Part shown: positions 53,252 to 61,880 of the stretch, one piece after another | How positions within the stretch are numbered: position 1 is the stretch's first letter | Layout: the number at the start of each line of letters is the position of its first letter | Assembly: GCA_964424115.1 (NCBI GenBank) | Contig: CAYRHN010000001.1 | Coordinates: 62,001 to 126,000, forward strand | DNA: 64,000 nucleotides | Reading direction: 5' to 3' | Source: CAYRHN01 sp964424115 | GTDB taxonomy: Bacteria > Chloroflexota > Anaerolineae > Anaerolineales > Anaerolineaceae | Notes under the pieces: generated by a model | Databases searched by the model: none | What the model was told of the DNA's origin: nothing | What the model saw: the letters and a program-made list of their open reading frames with translations, nothing else | Translations under genes and position numbers: made by a program

Positions 53252-53685
53252 TCTTCCGGCCCTTCTCCTTCATCCGGCGCGGCAGCGGCAGGCTGGTCCA
53301 CGCGGATCACTTCTCCATGCAGATTGATAATGATGCGCATGCCCATCATGCCCAGATAGGCGCGCGCTTCGTCGGGAATGCCGGTTTGGAAAAGCATGTC
53401 GAATTGTTGGTCAATGTTCTTGATCTGATTGAAGATCATCGCCCTGCTAAATATATCATCCTGTCCCAGCATTTTGCTGGTTTGCTCACTGATGGCATCC
53501 TCATGGCCTTCAATGCCCGCTTTGATAAAGTCCAGAACCTGACGGTCTACCTGTTCAGCGGGTATGTGGCGATGGAAGCCGGCATCGTTCACGACATAAA
53601 ATGGCTCGTCCCCAATATAGGTGGTTTCGACCGGGTTGTCATTCTCGTCTATAACCAGTCCGGCAAAAAGCGCTTGGCGAGGCAT
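53248..53685 (-). CDS. Conserved hypothetical partner of CnoX-like protein
   Basis: A 145-residue acidic protein, no signal peptide or membrane helix. It has a beta-rich start (FAGLVIDENDNPVETTYIGD), a helical middle (about 40-100) and an acidic, Ala-rich tail. The end overlaps the thioredoxin-TPR start by 4 bases (ATGA), so the two are coupled and may interact. No family recognised. Confidence 0.7.
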   Translation of the reverse strand: MPRQALFAGLVIDENDNPVETTYIGDEPFYVVNDAGFHRHIPAEQVDRQVLDFIKAGIEGHEDAISEQTSKMLGQDDIFSRAMIFNQIKNIDQQFDMLFQTGIPDEARAYLGMMGMRIIINLHGEVIRVDQPAAAAPDEGEGPEE

Positions 53686-53700
53686 AAGTTCATCCTGATC

Positions 53701-54777
53701 TTAAATGATGTCCACCGTGGTGCCTTCAGCGGTCATATAGAGGCGCTCGGTTGGCGGAGCCCAAGGCAATGACCAGCGGTAAAGCCAGCTGGAGATGGCA
53801 ATGGGCAGGTTGATGCAGCCGTGGCTGCGAGGCTTTCCATAGTCATTATGCCAGTAAGTGCCGTGAAAAGCAACCCCTGAGATGGTAAGATAGATCACCC
53901 AGGGGACGCCAGGAAGGTCATAGCTGTTGGGGTCGAGGGGGTCGTGGTGGGCCATGTGACGGAGAGGGGCCTTGCGGTTGGTATAGTACTGACCTTTGGG
54001 GGTGTAGAGGTCCTGATCGCCGAATTTTGCACCAGTAGCGACCCGGCAGGCCAGCACCGGAATGTTATATTCGTAGGCAATCATGATCTGCTCGGAAATA
54101 TACACTTCGATGCGCTTCTGATCGGCAGGAACATCGGCGGAAAGAGGGGTGGATTCTTCATCGGTGACGATGTGCAGATCAGTTGCGCGGGCATAATAAG
54201 GGGCGGTGATCGTGTCGTCGGCGAGGGCATACCAGACCTGGCCGTCATTACCCAAAGCGCTGGCTTTCACCCAGTGATTGGAGCCGTAATAGAGGCGGAA
54301 GGCGGTATTATCCTGGGGATAACGGTAGTTCCAAACTGCATCGGTGAACGGGACAGTGACGGTAGCGGCCTGGCCAGACTTGGGGAAGGTGCGCACCGGA
54401 TCATTAGGAATATTTTTTACCGGCTGAATGACGCCAGAATGCGCGTAGCCGCCGCCTTCCATTTGGTACCAGATGCGGTTATATGTCGGTTCGCCGCTGC
54501 CGAGGGTGACCCACGTGATGGGTAACAGGTCATCCTTGACCAGGGTATCCACTACCCGGCTGGAGAGAGAAGGCTCGGCATATAATTGCGTGGTGGCATC
54601 CAGCGCCCGCCCCAGGGTGGGTAGATCGTTCTCATCCACAGATAGGGAGGCCAGGCGATTGAAGAGCTTCCAGTTGGCGGGAGGCAGCAAGGTCGCTCCC
54701 AGTAAAGCGCGGCCAGCCAGCTTGAGAAACTCGCGCCGAGTGAGCTGGGTGGAATCGCGATTTAGAAAGCGATACAT
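53701..54777 (-). CDS. Tat-exported L,D-transpeptidase
   Basis: A 358-residue YkuD-domain protein for 3-3 cross-linking of peptidoglycan or lipoprotein attachment. The N-terminus has a twin-arginine signal (RREFLKL at 14-20 with a hydrophobic stretch after it). The catalytic motif HGTYWHNDYGKPRSHGCINL near the C-terminus carries the nucleophile Cys. The middle (about 60-210) has two SH3-like segments. Its ATG is 3 bases from the stop of the upstream L,D-transpeptidase gene, so the pair is one transcript. It lies 15 bases upstream of the 145-residue gene. Confidence 0.9.
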   Translation of the reverse strand: MYRFLNRDSTQLTRREFLKLAGRALLGATLLPPANWKLFNRLASLSVDENDLPTLGRALDATTQLYAEPSLSSRVVDTLVKDDLLPITWVTLGSGEPTYNRIWYQMEGGGYAHSGVIQPVKNIPNDPVRTFPKSGQAATVTVPFTDAVWNYRYPQDNTAFRLYYGSNHWVKASALGNDGQVWYALADDTITAPYYARATDLHIVTDEESTPLSADVPADQKRIEVYISEQIMIAYEYNIPVLACRVATGAKFGDQDLYTPKGQYYTNRKAPLRHMAHHDPLDPNSYDLPGVPWVIYLTISGVAFHGTYWHNDYGKPRSHGCINLPIAISSWLYRWSLPWAPPTERLYMTAEGTTVDII

Positions 54778-54780
54778 ATC

Positions 54781-55953
54781 CTAGTAATGAATATTCACCA
54801 GCGTGCCCACCGGCGCCCAGTCATAGATCCAACCAGCATCTTCAGTGCGCAGGTTAACGCAACCGTGGCTCATGGGGGTGCCAAAATTACTATGCCAATA
54901 CGTGCCGTGAAGGCCGTAGCCGTCGTAGAAGTACATTGTGTAAGGCACGTCGGGAAGATAATATCCGGGGCCGCTCATGTCTGAGTAGCGGTATTTGACG
55001 TAGATGTGGAACTGGCCAACCACCGTTGGATGGGCTGCCACGCCGCTTGAGATGAGGAATGCATTGAGTAAACGGTGGCCTTCGTAGGCGTAGAGCATTT
55101 GCTCGCTCAGGTCAATATCGACCCATTTGGTATCTTCTCCAACCTCAGCCGGAATGACCACGTTTTCTGGGTTGCCGGGCAAAGGGGTATTAGTCGGCAG
55201 GGGAAGAGGCGTTTCGGTAGGAGTTTCCGTAGGCGTCTCGGTGGGAGTAAAGGTGGCTGTAGGCGTGGGGGTGGGGGTTGATGTGGGAGTGGAAGTGGCG
55301 GTGGCGGTATAGGTGAGGGTGGGTTTAACCAGAATTGCCTGGGGCCGGACTGACGAGGGGCTACCTGCGAGAGCGTCTTTGATCACCGGGTAACCAGCCC
55401 AAACCAGGATGGCTAAGCTGACCAAGAATATGCCCGCCAGAGCAATACGCCAGAGAAGCGGTTTGGGGCGGGCTGGCGCAGCCGCTCCTTTAGGTCTGGA
55501 CGCTGGTTTGCGTGTGGGGGCGGTGCGCTGCCCGACAGGGGCGGAGGGTTGTGCCACCGCGCGCGAAACTGCCGGTACAGTTCCAGCGGAGGGGGCAACC
55601 GCCGCATTGAGAGGGGGGACCTGCTGGCGCTTGCGGGGGGCGGTGTCTGCCAGGGGGGCGGGTTTGACCGACGCTGTGAGCTGGGTGGCGCGCAGCTTCT
55701 GCACAGCCCATTGCATGCCCTTGCGGGCGCGCGGGCTGTTGGGGTTGATCTGTAATGCACGTTTAAGAAACTCGATGCTTGCCTGGGGGGTGCTGGAGGC
55801 AGCCGCAAGCAGCAGCCAGGCATCTTCCAGGGACGGATCGAGGCGAGCGGCCTCACCTGCCCAGCGCATGGCTTGCAGGCGATCTCCGCCGCGCAGGGCG
55901 CGGTAGGCTTGCTGGAGACAGGTTTGATACTGGATCGGGTCGGTATTGGTCAT
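54781..55953 (-). CDS. L,D-transpeptidase with TPR and transmembrane segment
   Basis: A 390-residue protein: a cytoplasmic TPR-like region (about 1-90), a basic Ala/Pro/Arg stretch, one transmembrane helix (about 166-188), a Thr/Pro-rich wall-spanning linker (about 205-250), and a YkuD catalytic domain with HGTYWHSNFGTPMSHGCVNL. The two transpeptidases share the motif but differ in anchoring, one Tat-exported, one membrane-bound. It overlaps the amidase gene by 4 bases. The cytoplasmic TPR could bind a partner on the inside. Confidence 0.9.
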   Translation of the reverse strand: MTNTDPIQYQTCLQQAYRALRGGDRLQAMRWAGEAARLDPSLEDAWLLLAAASSTPQASIEFLKRALQINPNSPRARKGMQWAVQKLRATQLTASVKPAPLADTAPRKRQQVPPLNAAVAPSAGTVPAVSRAVAQPSAPVGQRTAPTRKPASRPKGAAAPARPKPLLWRIALAGIFLVSLAILVWAGYPVIKDALAGSPSSVRPQAILVKPTLTYTATATSTPTSTPTPTPTATFTPTETPTETPTETPLPLPTNTPLPGNPENVVIPAEVGEDTKWVDIDLSEQMLYAYEGHRLLNAFLISSGVAAHPTVVGQFHIYVKYRYSDMSGPGYYLPDVPYTMYFYDGYGLHGTYWHSNFGTPMSHGCVNLRTEDAGWIYDWAPVGTLVNIHY

Positions 55954-56795
55954 GGGGCGGAGGGAGTGAGTGTGGAACTGGGCTGCAAAGGCTCGTTATT
56001 TACGTAGCAAAGAATGCCATTGACCACTCCCTGAGCGATCACATCGGTGTCAGTGACCAGTCTATAACCATCCAGGTTGAGGAAACCGGTTTCGATGATG
56101 GCTGCCGGGGTGTTGCCGTCTATTTCATTAAAAACGTGGTAGTAGGTCATATCTTCGGTGATGGAATTGAAGTGAAATTTCATTCCGGTGGTGGCCTCGT
56201 ATCGCTGGATCAGGCAGGTGGATAACCGCTCCGATTGGTCCGGAACATTAGAATTCATCATGGCGGCGGAAACCTTAAAACCAGTGGCTTCGTCGTTGAT
56301 ATAACCGCAGGAGTCGTTATGAATGGATACCAATGCAAGAGCAGAATAGTTTGCCAGACGACCATCAAATTCATCCAGCAGATCCACCTGATAACCCATA
56401 GCAGAGAGTTTTTGCATGACCAGGGTGGCGATACGTTCATTCACCTCAGCTTCGGTGGTCAGGCCGCCGGGTAAAAATCCGGTTGGGCAAACCGCGCCGG
56501 GATCGTCGTAGATGCCTTTATGACCGGAGATGATGCCGATGCGCGGCGCGCCGGAGGGGGTGGAGGTGGGCAGGGGTTGGGTGGGTTGAAGCTGAGGGTC
56601 AGCGGCCGTCATCATCTCGTCCAGGGATTTGTTGGAGAAGAGATTGGCGGGCATGAAGACGGTGAAGAGGGTGGCCATAAGGACGGCGATGGAGAGGATC
56701 GATTGCAGACTGCTCCAGGTGGAGAATCCGGAACGAGCGGTTTTGCGGTGAATGCGCACACTCTGCTGAGGGGTGGAAGGTTTGGCGGTGGTCAT
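55950..56795 (-). CDS. N-acetylmuramoyl-L-alanine amidase (Amidase_3)
   Basis: A 281-residue zinc amidase that cuts the stem peptide from peptidoglycan. A transmembrane anchor (about 27-48) is followed by a Pro/Thr linker and the catalytic domain: GIISGHKG (zinc His), TTEAEVNER (zinc Glu), LVSIHND (zinc His) and AIIETGFLN (catalytic Glu). The start at 56795 is preferred over an upstream TTG at 56834; there is no Shine-Dalgarno site, so it may be leaderless. It heads a cell-wall operon with two L,D-transpeptidases. Confidence 0.9.
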   Translation of the reverse strand: MTTAKPSTPQQSVRIHRKTARSGFSTWSSLQSILSIAVLMATLFTVFMPANLFSNKSLDEMMTAADPQLQPTQPLPTSTPSGAPRIGIISGHKGIYDDPGAVCPTGFLPGGLTTEAEVNERIATLVMQKLSAMGYQVDLLDEFDGRLANYSALALVSIHNDSCGYINDEATGFKVSAAMMNSNVPDQSERLSTCLIQRYEATTGMKFHFNSITEDMTYYHVFNEIDGNTPAAIIETGFLNLDGYRLVTDTDVIAQGVVNGILCYVNNEPLQPSSTLTPSAP

Positions 56796-56874
56796 AATTG
56801 TTATGATAGTACCTAAATTATCCGAAAATGGCAAGTGTTTTGGGTTGTTGTGACGCGGGAATTGGAAAAAGCAC

Positions 56875-56880
56875 TATAAT
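56875..56880 (+). promoter_or_regulatory. -10 element of AMMECR1 gene
   Basis: A perfect TATAAT 22 bases before the ATG at 56903, with a GAGAGG ribosome site in between. No clear -35. Confidence 0.45.
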
Positions 56881-56902
56881 CTATGGAGAGGATGTTGCAA
56901 TT

Positions 56903-57475
56903 ATGATACCAGAACAACTTACTTTGGAAGAACAAAGGATCTTGCTGGTGCTGGCGCGCCAATCGATCGAACTGGCAGTCAACCGGAAAGCGCTGCCGGG
57001 ATTAAATCCAGGGGATTACGCGCTCCAGTTACGAGAAAAAGGAGCCAGTTTCGTCACATTGACGGAGGATGGGGATCTACGCGGGTGCATTGGCGCTCTG
57101 GAGGCCTACCAACCGCTGGTGTTGGACGTGCGCGAGCACGCCATCGCTGCAGCGTTGGAAGATTACCGCTTTCCCCCAGTCAAGCCGCGCGAGGTGGCGA
57201 ACCTCCATATTGAAATCTCACGGCTGACAAACCCTCAACCGTTCTCCTATGAAAAACCTGATGAGCTTCTGACGGGGCTTAAACCCGGAGTGGATGGGGT
57301 GATCTTGCGGGATGGGATGCGGCGGGCAACTTTCCTGCCGCAGGTGTGGGAGCAGCTGCCGGATGCGACGGAGTTCTTGAGCCACCTGTGCCAAAAAATG
57401 GGCGCGGCGCCATTTACCTGGCGAAACAAGCACCTGGAGGTGTTGATCTACCAGGTGCAGGAGTTTCACGAATAG
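56903..57475 (+). CDS. AMMECR1-domain protein
   Basis: A 190-residue AMMECR1 protein. The family signature is the LRGCIGAL motif near residue 53-60 with its conserved Cys, plus PLVLDVREHAIAAALEDYRF. The family is often linked with MEMO-type and radical SAM proteins in bacteria and archaea, but neither is adjacent here. Its biochemical role is unknown. The start at 56903 is set by the promoter and GAGAGG site; an upstream in-frame start lies before the TATAAT. Confidence 0.87.
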   Translation: MIPEQLTLEEQRILLVLARQSIELAVNRKALPGLNPGDYALQLREKGASFVTLTEDGDLRGCIGALEAYQPLVLDVREHAIAAALEDYRFPPVKPREVANLHIEISRLTNPQPFSYEKPDELLTGLKPGVDGVILRDGMRRATFLPQVWEQLPDATEFLSHLCQKMGAAPFTWRNKHLEVLIYQVQEFHE

Positions 57476-57532
57476 TATTGTGTGCGCGAGAGAATGGTTT
57501 GGCGAGTCAGGATCGGTATTGCCAGAACAAGA

Positions 57533-59002
57533 TCAGGGCTGAGGGATAATCTCCGGAATGGTCGTTTCTGCCTGTTCCAGAATAAAGGGAATGGGGGTGG
57601 GCAGGACATTGGGATTGAACAGGTTCCAGGCGGCGTCGGAGATGACCCAACGGGCAGAGCGCCAGGATGGCTGGCGCGGGGCGGGCTGCGCCCAGGATAA
57701 CCAGGAGAAGGCCTGGCTCCATTGTGGGTATTGCTGGCGAAAGGAGGTCAGGAAGTCGAGGGAGGAGATGCGTACCGGGAAGGAGGCGCTGGCGGAATCC
57801 ATGCGCGCCAGGCGTTCCGGATCGATCATCCAGTGGATGAACAACCAGGCCGCCATCTGCTCTTGGGGAGAAGCCTGCAGGATCGCCAGGGAGGTACCGC
57901 TGACCACCAGGACGGGCAGACTGTCCTGGTGGGGATAAGGCAGGACTAGCCATTGGTCTTTATTTTCCGCGTTGTCCATCACGCGGGCTTGCATGGGGAT
58001 ATCGGTGAGGGAGCCGGAATAAACGAGCGCCTGGCGATTGGCGAAATAGAGGGCCGGGTCGGGCAAGCGACTGACCCAGGCGCAGTCCTGGGAGTAGAGA
58101 TCTTGAAGATAGGTGAAGGCATTCAAGACGGCGGGAGTGTTGAGATGGTAGGCGCCCTCCGGCTCGTCCGGCATGCGGTCGGCGCCAAAGGAGAACATCC
58201 AGGAGAGGATAGGCAGGGGATCGGTGTCAATGATCCAGCCGCCAGTGCCGCGGTTGTTGGGATCGGCGTCATATTTACGGGATTTGGCAGCCGCGCAGGC
58301 CTGCGCCTTGAATTCTTCGGGTGTGGCAGGTGGGGAAGTGAAACCAAGCTCCTGCGCCCAGGTGAGATTATAGAACAGAACGTCGCCGGTACGCTGGAAT
58401 GGGATGCCGTAGCGGTACCCGGCGATCTCATCCTGATCCCAGAATACCAGGGGAAAATCCAGTAATTCTTCGAGAGAAAGGCCGATCTCTGCGGAGTTCA
58501 TGTAATCGTTGAGATTGACCAGCAGAGGGGATTGGATGGAAGTATCGGCTGCAGCGATCTGCTGCAGGGCGAGGAGCTGGTCAATGGAAGCAGCGACCAG
58601 ATGGGGGCGGGTTTGCGGATCGGCGTATTCAGTCTGCAAAGCCTCAAATAACTGTCCGCTGGAGCCGATCTCACGGGCTTCGACGAAAATGCCCCAGTCA
58701 TTGGTCCGGTTGAACTCATCCACCAGGGTCACCAACTGGAGGGCGGTGTTTCCACTATAGGGATGCCAAAAACGGACATGTATTCCATTCAAGCTTTGCG
58801 GGGTGACCAGCAAATTGGGAGAGGGGGTAGGGGTTACGGTGGGAGGAAGGGGTGTGGAGGTGGCGGAAGGAGCCGGGGTGCGGCTGGGAAGCGGGGTATT
58901 CTCGGCAGCGGGGGTAGAAGCGGTGGGAAGCGCTGCCTGGCAGGCGGAGAGCAGCAGGATAAGCGCCAACAGGAAAATAAAGGGACGGCGAGAGGTGTTC
59001 AT
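57533..59002 (-). CDS. Orphan sugar-binding lipoprotein
   Basis: A 489-residue family 1 solute-binding lipoprotein. The signal peptide ends in LSAC (Cys21), followed by a Thr/Pro-rich linker to about residue 63, then HVRFWHPYSGNTALQLVTL, typical of carbohydrate-binding proteins, and MAAWLFIHWMIDPE near the C-terminus. No permease or ATPase is adjacent; the neighbours are an AMMECR1 gene and a membrane sensor-like gene. It may share permeases encoded elsewhere or act as a receptor. Confidence 0.87.
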   Translation of the reverse strand: MNTSRRPFIFLLALILLLSACQAALPTASTPAAENTPLPSRTPAPSATSTPLPPTVTPTPSPNLLVTPQSLNGIHVRFWHPYSGNTALQLVTLVDEFNRTNDWGIFVEAREIGSSGQLFEALQTEYADPQTRPHLVAASIDQLLALQQIAAADTSIQSPLLVNLNDYMNSAEIGLSLEELLDFPLVFWDQDEIAGYRYGIPFQRTGDVLFYNLTWAQELGFTSPPATPEEFKAQACAAAKSRKYDADPNNRGTGGWIIDTDPLPILSWMFSFGADRMPDEPEGAYHLNTPAVLNAFTYLQDLYSQDCAWVSRLPDPALYFANRQALVYSGSLTDIPMQARVMDNAENKDQWLVLPYPHQDSLPVLVVSGTSLAILQASPQEQMAAWLFIHWMIDPERLARMDSASASFPVRISSLDFLTSFRQQYPQWSQAFSWLSWAQPAPRQPSWRSARWVISDAAWNLFNPNVLPTPIPFILEQAETTIPEIIPQP

Positions 59003-59040
59003 ACCGTCCCATTTTACCAGAAGTCAGAAATTGGCAAGCC

Positions 59041-60495
59041 CTATTCGGAACTTGAGGCTATCTCGATGATCTTCTTGAAGCGGCCCAGGCTGGGGAGAAG
59101 GATGAGGAGGAAGAAGGCGAGGGACGAGATCATGGCAACCAGGTAGTAAGGGATGATGTTGAAAGCCCAGAGAACGAAAGGAACAACAAAGAGGAGTGTG
59201 GCGGTGAAGGCGGTGATGGCAATGGGCATGATCGCTTCGGAGGCAGTGCGGATGATGCGAAAGATGGCTTCTAAACCCATGATGAGGAGGAAGAGGGCGC
59301 CGAAGAAGACACTCATGGTGGTGACGGTGGACAAGTAACCCTTATCCATGTCGGGTAGGGTCATCAGCAGGCCAAATGCCCAGACCAGCCAGGCCAGGAC
59401 GAAGAGGAATTTCCAGCCCCGGCCGCGCTTGAGGTAGGCAGAAGCGGTCATGATGACCAGTAAGCCTGCACCAACGGCCAGAATGAGGCGCTGGTTGAGG
59501 AGGGTGAAAAGGTTTTCGAATCCTTCCACTGGAATTCGACGGTTGTTGCCAACCTCGGCCCACTGCCAGGTATCTCCGGCATGCACCAGAACACCTTCCA
59601 CCCCCATGGCGAAGACGATGTTACCGGTCTGTGGATCCTCCACGGAGGCCAGCGGGCCGGGTTTGGTCATGTTGGAAAAGCCGCCGATCTGTTTTTCGTA
59701 AAGGGCTGATTGGGCTTCAGAATAGGGTTTGTTGGAATAGGCTACCTGCCAGGATTGACCGTTATCCGTGGATACCTCAATATCTGCGCCGGAAGCGTAG
59801 CGATAACGCACCCCGGACCCTGTGATCAGTTCGTTGGGGTTGGATGGGTCATCACCGGCTGAACAGGCAATGGACAGGTCGCTGAACTGCCAGGTGAGGC
59901 CGCCGTCCTGGCTGGTATAAACCCCATCGCGGTACATGGCGGAGGCATAAAGGGTGCCGCCTTGGGCCTGGAGGCAAATGACGCCCAGGTTGGGGGCGGC
60001 GGTGTTGCCAAGCGTGAGTAAAGCGACCAACGGCAGGGCGACCCAACCAGAAGCACATCGAAATTCGAGGGCGGGATCAGCTTTTTGCCAGATGAGCCAG
60101 CCAAGGCCCAGCACGGGTAGGGCGATCAGGTCCGTTGGATCGACCAGGATGCTGAGATGGACACCGGTGAGCGAGGTGAAGAGATCCAATACGGCTTGAT
60201 TGACGGCCGGAATGAGCTTGCCAAGGGTGAATACAATTCCGACCAGGCCCAGCGAGAGCCATCCGGTCAGCTCAGTACGGCGGGGGAGCCGGCGGGGGAG
60301 CAGGAGGGCGAGGAGGGCGGCGATGAAGAAGGGGAAGAAAAGCAGCCAGGCAAAATCGCTCAGTTTTCCGGTCAACCAGGAAGGGGAAAGACGGCGCAGG
60401 AACTGGTCGTTCAGAAAGATCAAGGCCATGGCAGCCAGACTGGCGGGATGGACAAGAGCCGAGAGGGCCTTGGAAAAAGCAGGATTCTTAAACAT
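59041..60495 (-). CDS. Membrane protein with extracytoplasmic BNR-like repeats
   Basis: A 484-residue protein: five or so N-terminal transmembrane helices (about 15-170), an extracytoplasmic region of about 155 residues with Asp-box repeats (YTSQDGGLTWQF and STDNGQSWQV, near 205 and 245), then five C-terminal helices (about 335-470). Asp boxes occur in sialidase/BNR propellers, but two are too few for a complete propeller. No function is known for this architecture. It lies 38 bases upstream of the sugar-binding lipoprotein gene on the same strand, so the two may act together. Confidence 0.75.
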   Translation of the reverse strand: MFKNPAFSKALSALVHPASLAAMALIFLNDQFLRRLSPSWLTGKLSDFAWLLFFPFFIAALLALLLPRRLPRRTELTGWLSLGLVGIVFTLGKLIPAVNQAVLDLFTSLTGVHLSILVDPTDLIALPVLGLGWLIWQKADPALEFRCASGWVALPLVALLTLGNTAAPNLGVICLQAQGGTLYASAMYRDGVYTSQDGGLTWQFSDLSIACSAGDDPSNPNELITGSGVRYRYASGADIEVSTDNGQSWQVAYSNKPYSEAQSALYEKQIGGFSNMTKPGPLASVEDPQTGNIVFAMGVEGVLVHAGDTWQWAEVGNNRRIPVEGFENLFTLLNQRLILAVGAGLLVIMTASAYLKRGRGWKFLFVLAWLVWAFGLLMTLPDMDKGYLSTVTTMSVFFGALFLLIMGLEAIFRIIRTASEAIMPIAITAFTATLLFVVPFVLWAFNIIPYYLVAMISSLAFFLLILLPSLGRFKKIIEIASSSE

Positions 60496-60588
60496 ATGAG
60501 CAACTCCTTCTCAGGTTTACAATAATCCTGAACTCCTACGGGGGGGCTGGTTCAAAAGGATACCTAATCCTATTATAGCCAGTTGTAG

Positions 60589-60618
60589 TTGAAATGCTTG
60601 ACATAAAAGTGATATACT
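60589..60618 (+). promoter_or_regulatory. Promoter of GNAT-like gene
   Basis: TTGAAA at 60589-60594 and TATACT at 60613-60618, 18 bases apart. It would start transcription near 60625 and give a 65-base leader containing a terminator-like hairpin. Confidence 0.55.
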
Positions 60619-60642
60619 GATGACATTCTCGTATTTTTCTTT

Positions 60643-60671
60643 GTTGTGGGGTTCGCCCCAACCATTTTTTT
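60643..60671 (+). promoter_or_regulatory. Terminator-like hairpin in leader (possible attenuator)
   Basis: GGGG-TTCG-CCCC with flanking partial pairing, followed by CATTTTTTT. It lies between the promoter and the ribosome site of the GNAT-like gene, with no upstream gene on this strand for it to terminate. It could regulate by premature termination. Confidence 0.5.
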
Positions 60672-60688
60672 AATCTAGAGAGGTTATT

Positions 60689-61825
60689 ATGGTGCAAATC
60701 GAGCAGGTAGACACGCATAACAAGCGTCAGGTTCACCAATTTGTGCAGTTCCATTACGACCTGTACAAGAAATGCCCCTATTGGGTGCCGCCGTTCTACA
60801 GCGACATCGAAATGATGTTGAACAAGGAAAAACACCCGTTTTACGAACACTCGGAAGCTGACTTCTTCGTGGCCAAACGGGGGGATGAAGTAGTTGGCAG
60901 GGTGGCGGTAATGGTGAATAAGCACTACAACGAATACCACAACAGCCACCAGGGATTGTTCTATTTGTTTGACAGCATCGATGATCAGGAAGTGGTGAAT
61001 AAGCTATTCGAGCGTGGATTTGCATGGCATAAGCAGCGCGGCGTCACCAAGGTGGTTGGCCCGGAAGGTTTCACTGCCTTTGACGGGTATGGGGTGCTGG
61101 TGGAAGGATATGAGCGCCGCCAGATGATGACGATGATGAACTACAACTACGAATATTATCCCCGCCTCCTGGAAGCCGTGGGATTCGAGAAAGAAGTGGA
61201 TTTCAATTCCACCTATATTGACCCCGATACATACAATTTGCCTGAAAAGGTACGCGAGATCGCGCGACGTATCGAAGCCAAGGGCAATTTCAAGGTCAAG
61301 CGTTTCAAGAACAAGAAGGAATTGAAGGAATGGGCCTGGCGCATTGGACAGGCTTATAACAAAACCTTTGTCAATAACTGGGAATATTATCCGCTGACCG
61401 ATGCAGAAGTAAAGTTCATGCTCGACAACCTGATGGTGGTGGCTGTGCCGGACCTGATCAAGATCATCACCTACGACGATGAGGTAGTGGGCTTTTTGTT
61501 CGGTTTCCCGGATATTTCTGCGGCGCTGCAGCGGCACGGCGGGAAGGTGTCGATGTGGACGCCCTGGGCGTTGATCGATATCTTCTCAGAACTAAAGAAG
61601 ACCAAGTGGATTTCGTTGAACGGGGTAGGCGTGCTGCCCGAATACCACGGACGGGGCGGGAATGCGCTGTTATATTCCGAGTTCGAAAAGACGATCAAGG
61701 AGTACGGGTATGACAATGCCGAACTGACCCAGGTGGCTGAAACCGCCACCCAAATGCGCAAGGATCTGCAGAACCTAGGCGCAGTGCCGGTCAAGAATCA
61801 CCGCGTGTATCGGAAATTCATTTAG
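60689..61825 (+). CDS. GNAT-fold N-acyltransferase-like protein
   Basis: A 378-residue cytoplasmic protein with a GNAT-like pattern in each half. The N-terminal part has ADFFVAKRGDEVVGRVAVMVN (about 57-77). The C-terminal part has VVGFLFGFPD near 268 and GVGVLPEYHGRGGNALLYSE near 310-330, matching the acyl-CoA-binding V-x-P-x-x-R/H-G-x-G-x-G/A motif. Proteins of this length occur widely but have no assigned substrate. GAGAGG precedes the ATG. Confidence 0.8.
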   Translation: MVQIEQVDTHNKRQVHQFVQFHYDLYKKCPYWVPPFYSDIEMMLNKEKHPFYEHSEADFFVAKRGDEVVGRVAVMVNKHYNEYHNSHQGLFYLFDSIDDQEVVNKLFERGFAWHKQRGVTKVVGPEGFTAFDGYGVLVEGYERRQMMTMMNYNYEYYPRLLEAVGFEKEVDFNSTYIDPDTYNLPEKVREIARRIEAKGNFKVKRFKNKKELKEWAWRIGQAYNKTFVNNWEYYPLTDAEVKFMLDNLMVVAVPDLIKIITYDDEVVGFLFGFPDISAALQRHGGKVSMWTPWALIDIFSELKKTKWISLNGVGVLPEYHGRGGNALLYSEFEKTIKEYGYDNAELTQVAETATQMRKDLQNLGAVPVKNHRVYRKFI

Positions 61826-61845
61826 AAGATCTGAAAGTTGAGAGC

Positions 61846-61880
61846 AGAGAGTGGAGAGCGATTCTCCACTCTCTTTATTT
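61846..61880 (+). terminator. Terminator of GNAT-like gene
   Basis: AGAGAGTGGAGA pairs with TCTCCACTCTCT around GCGAT, followed by TTATTT. It lies 20 bases after the stop and overlaps the 3' end of the convergent gene. Confidence 0.87.
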
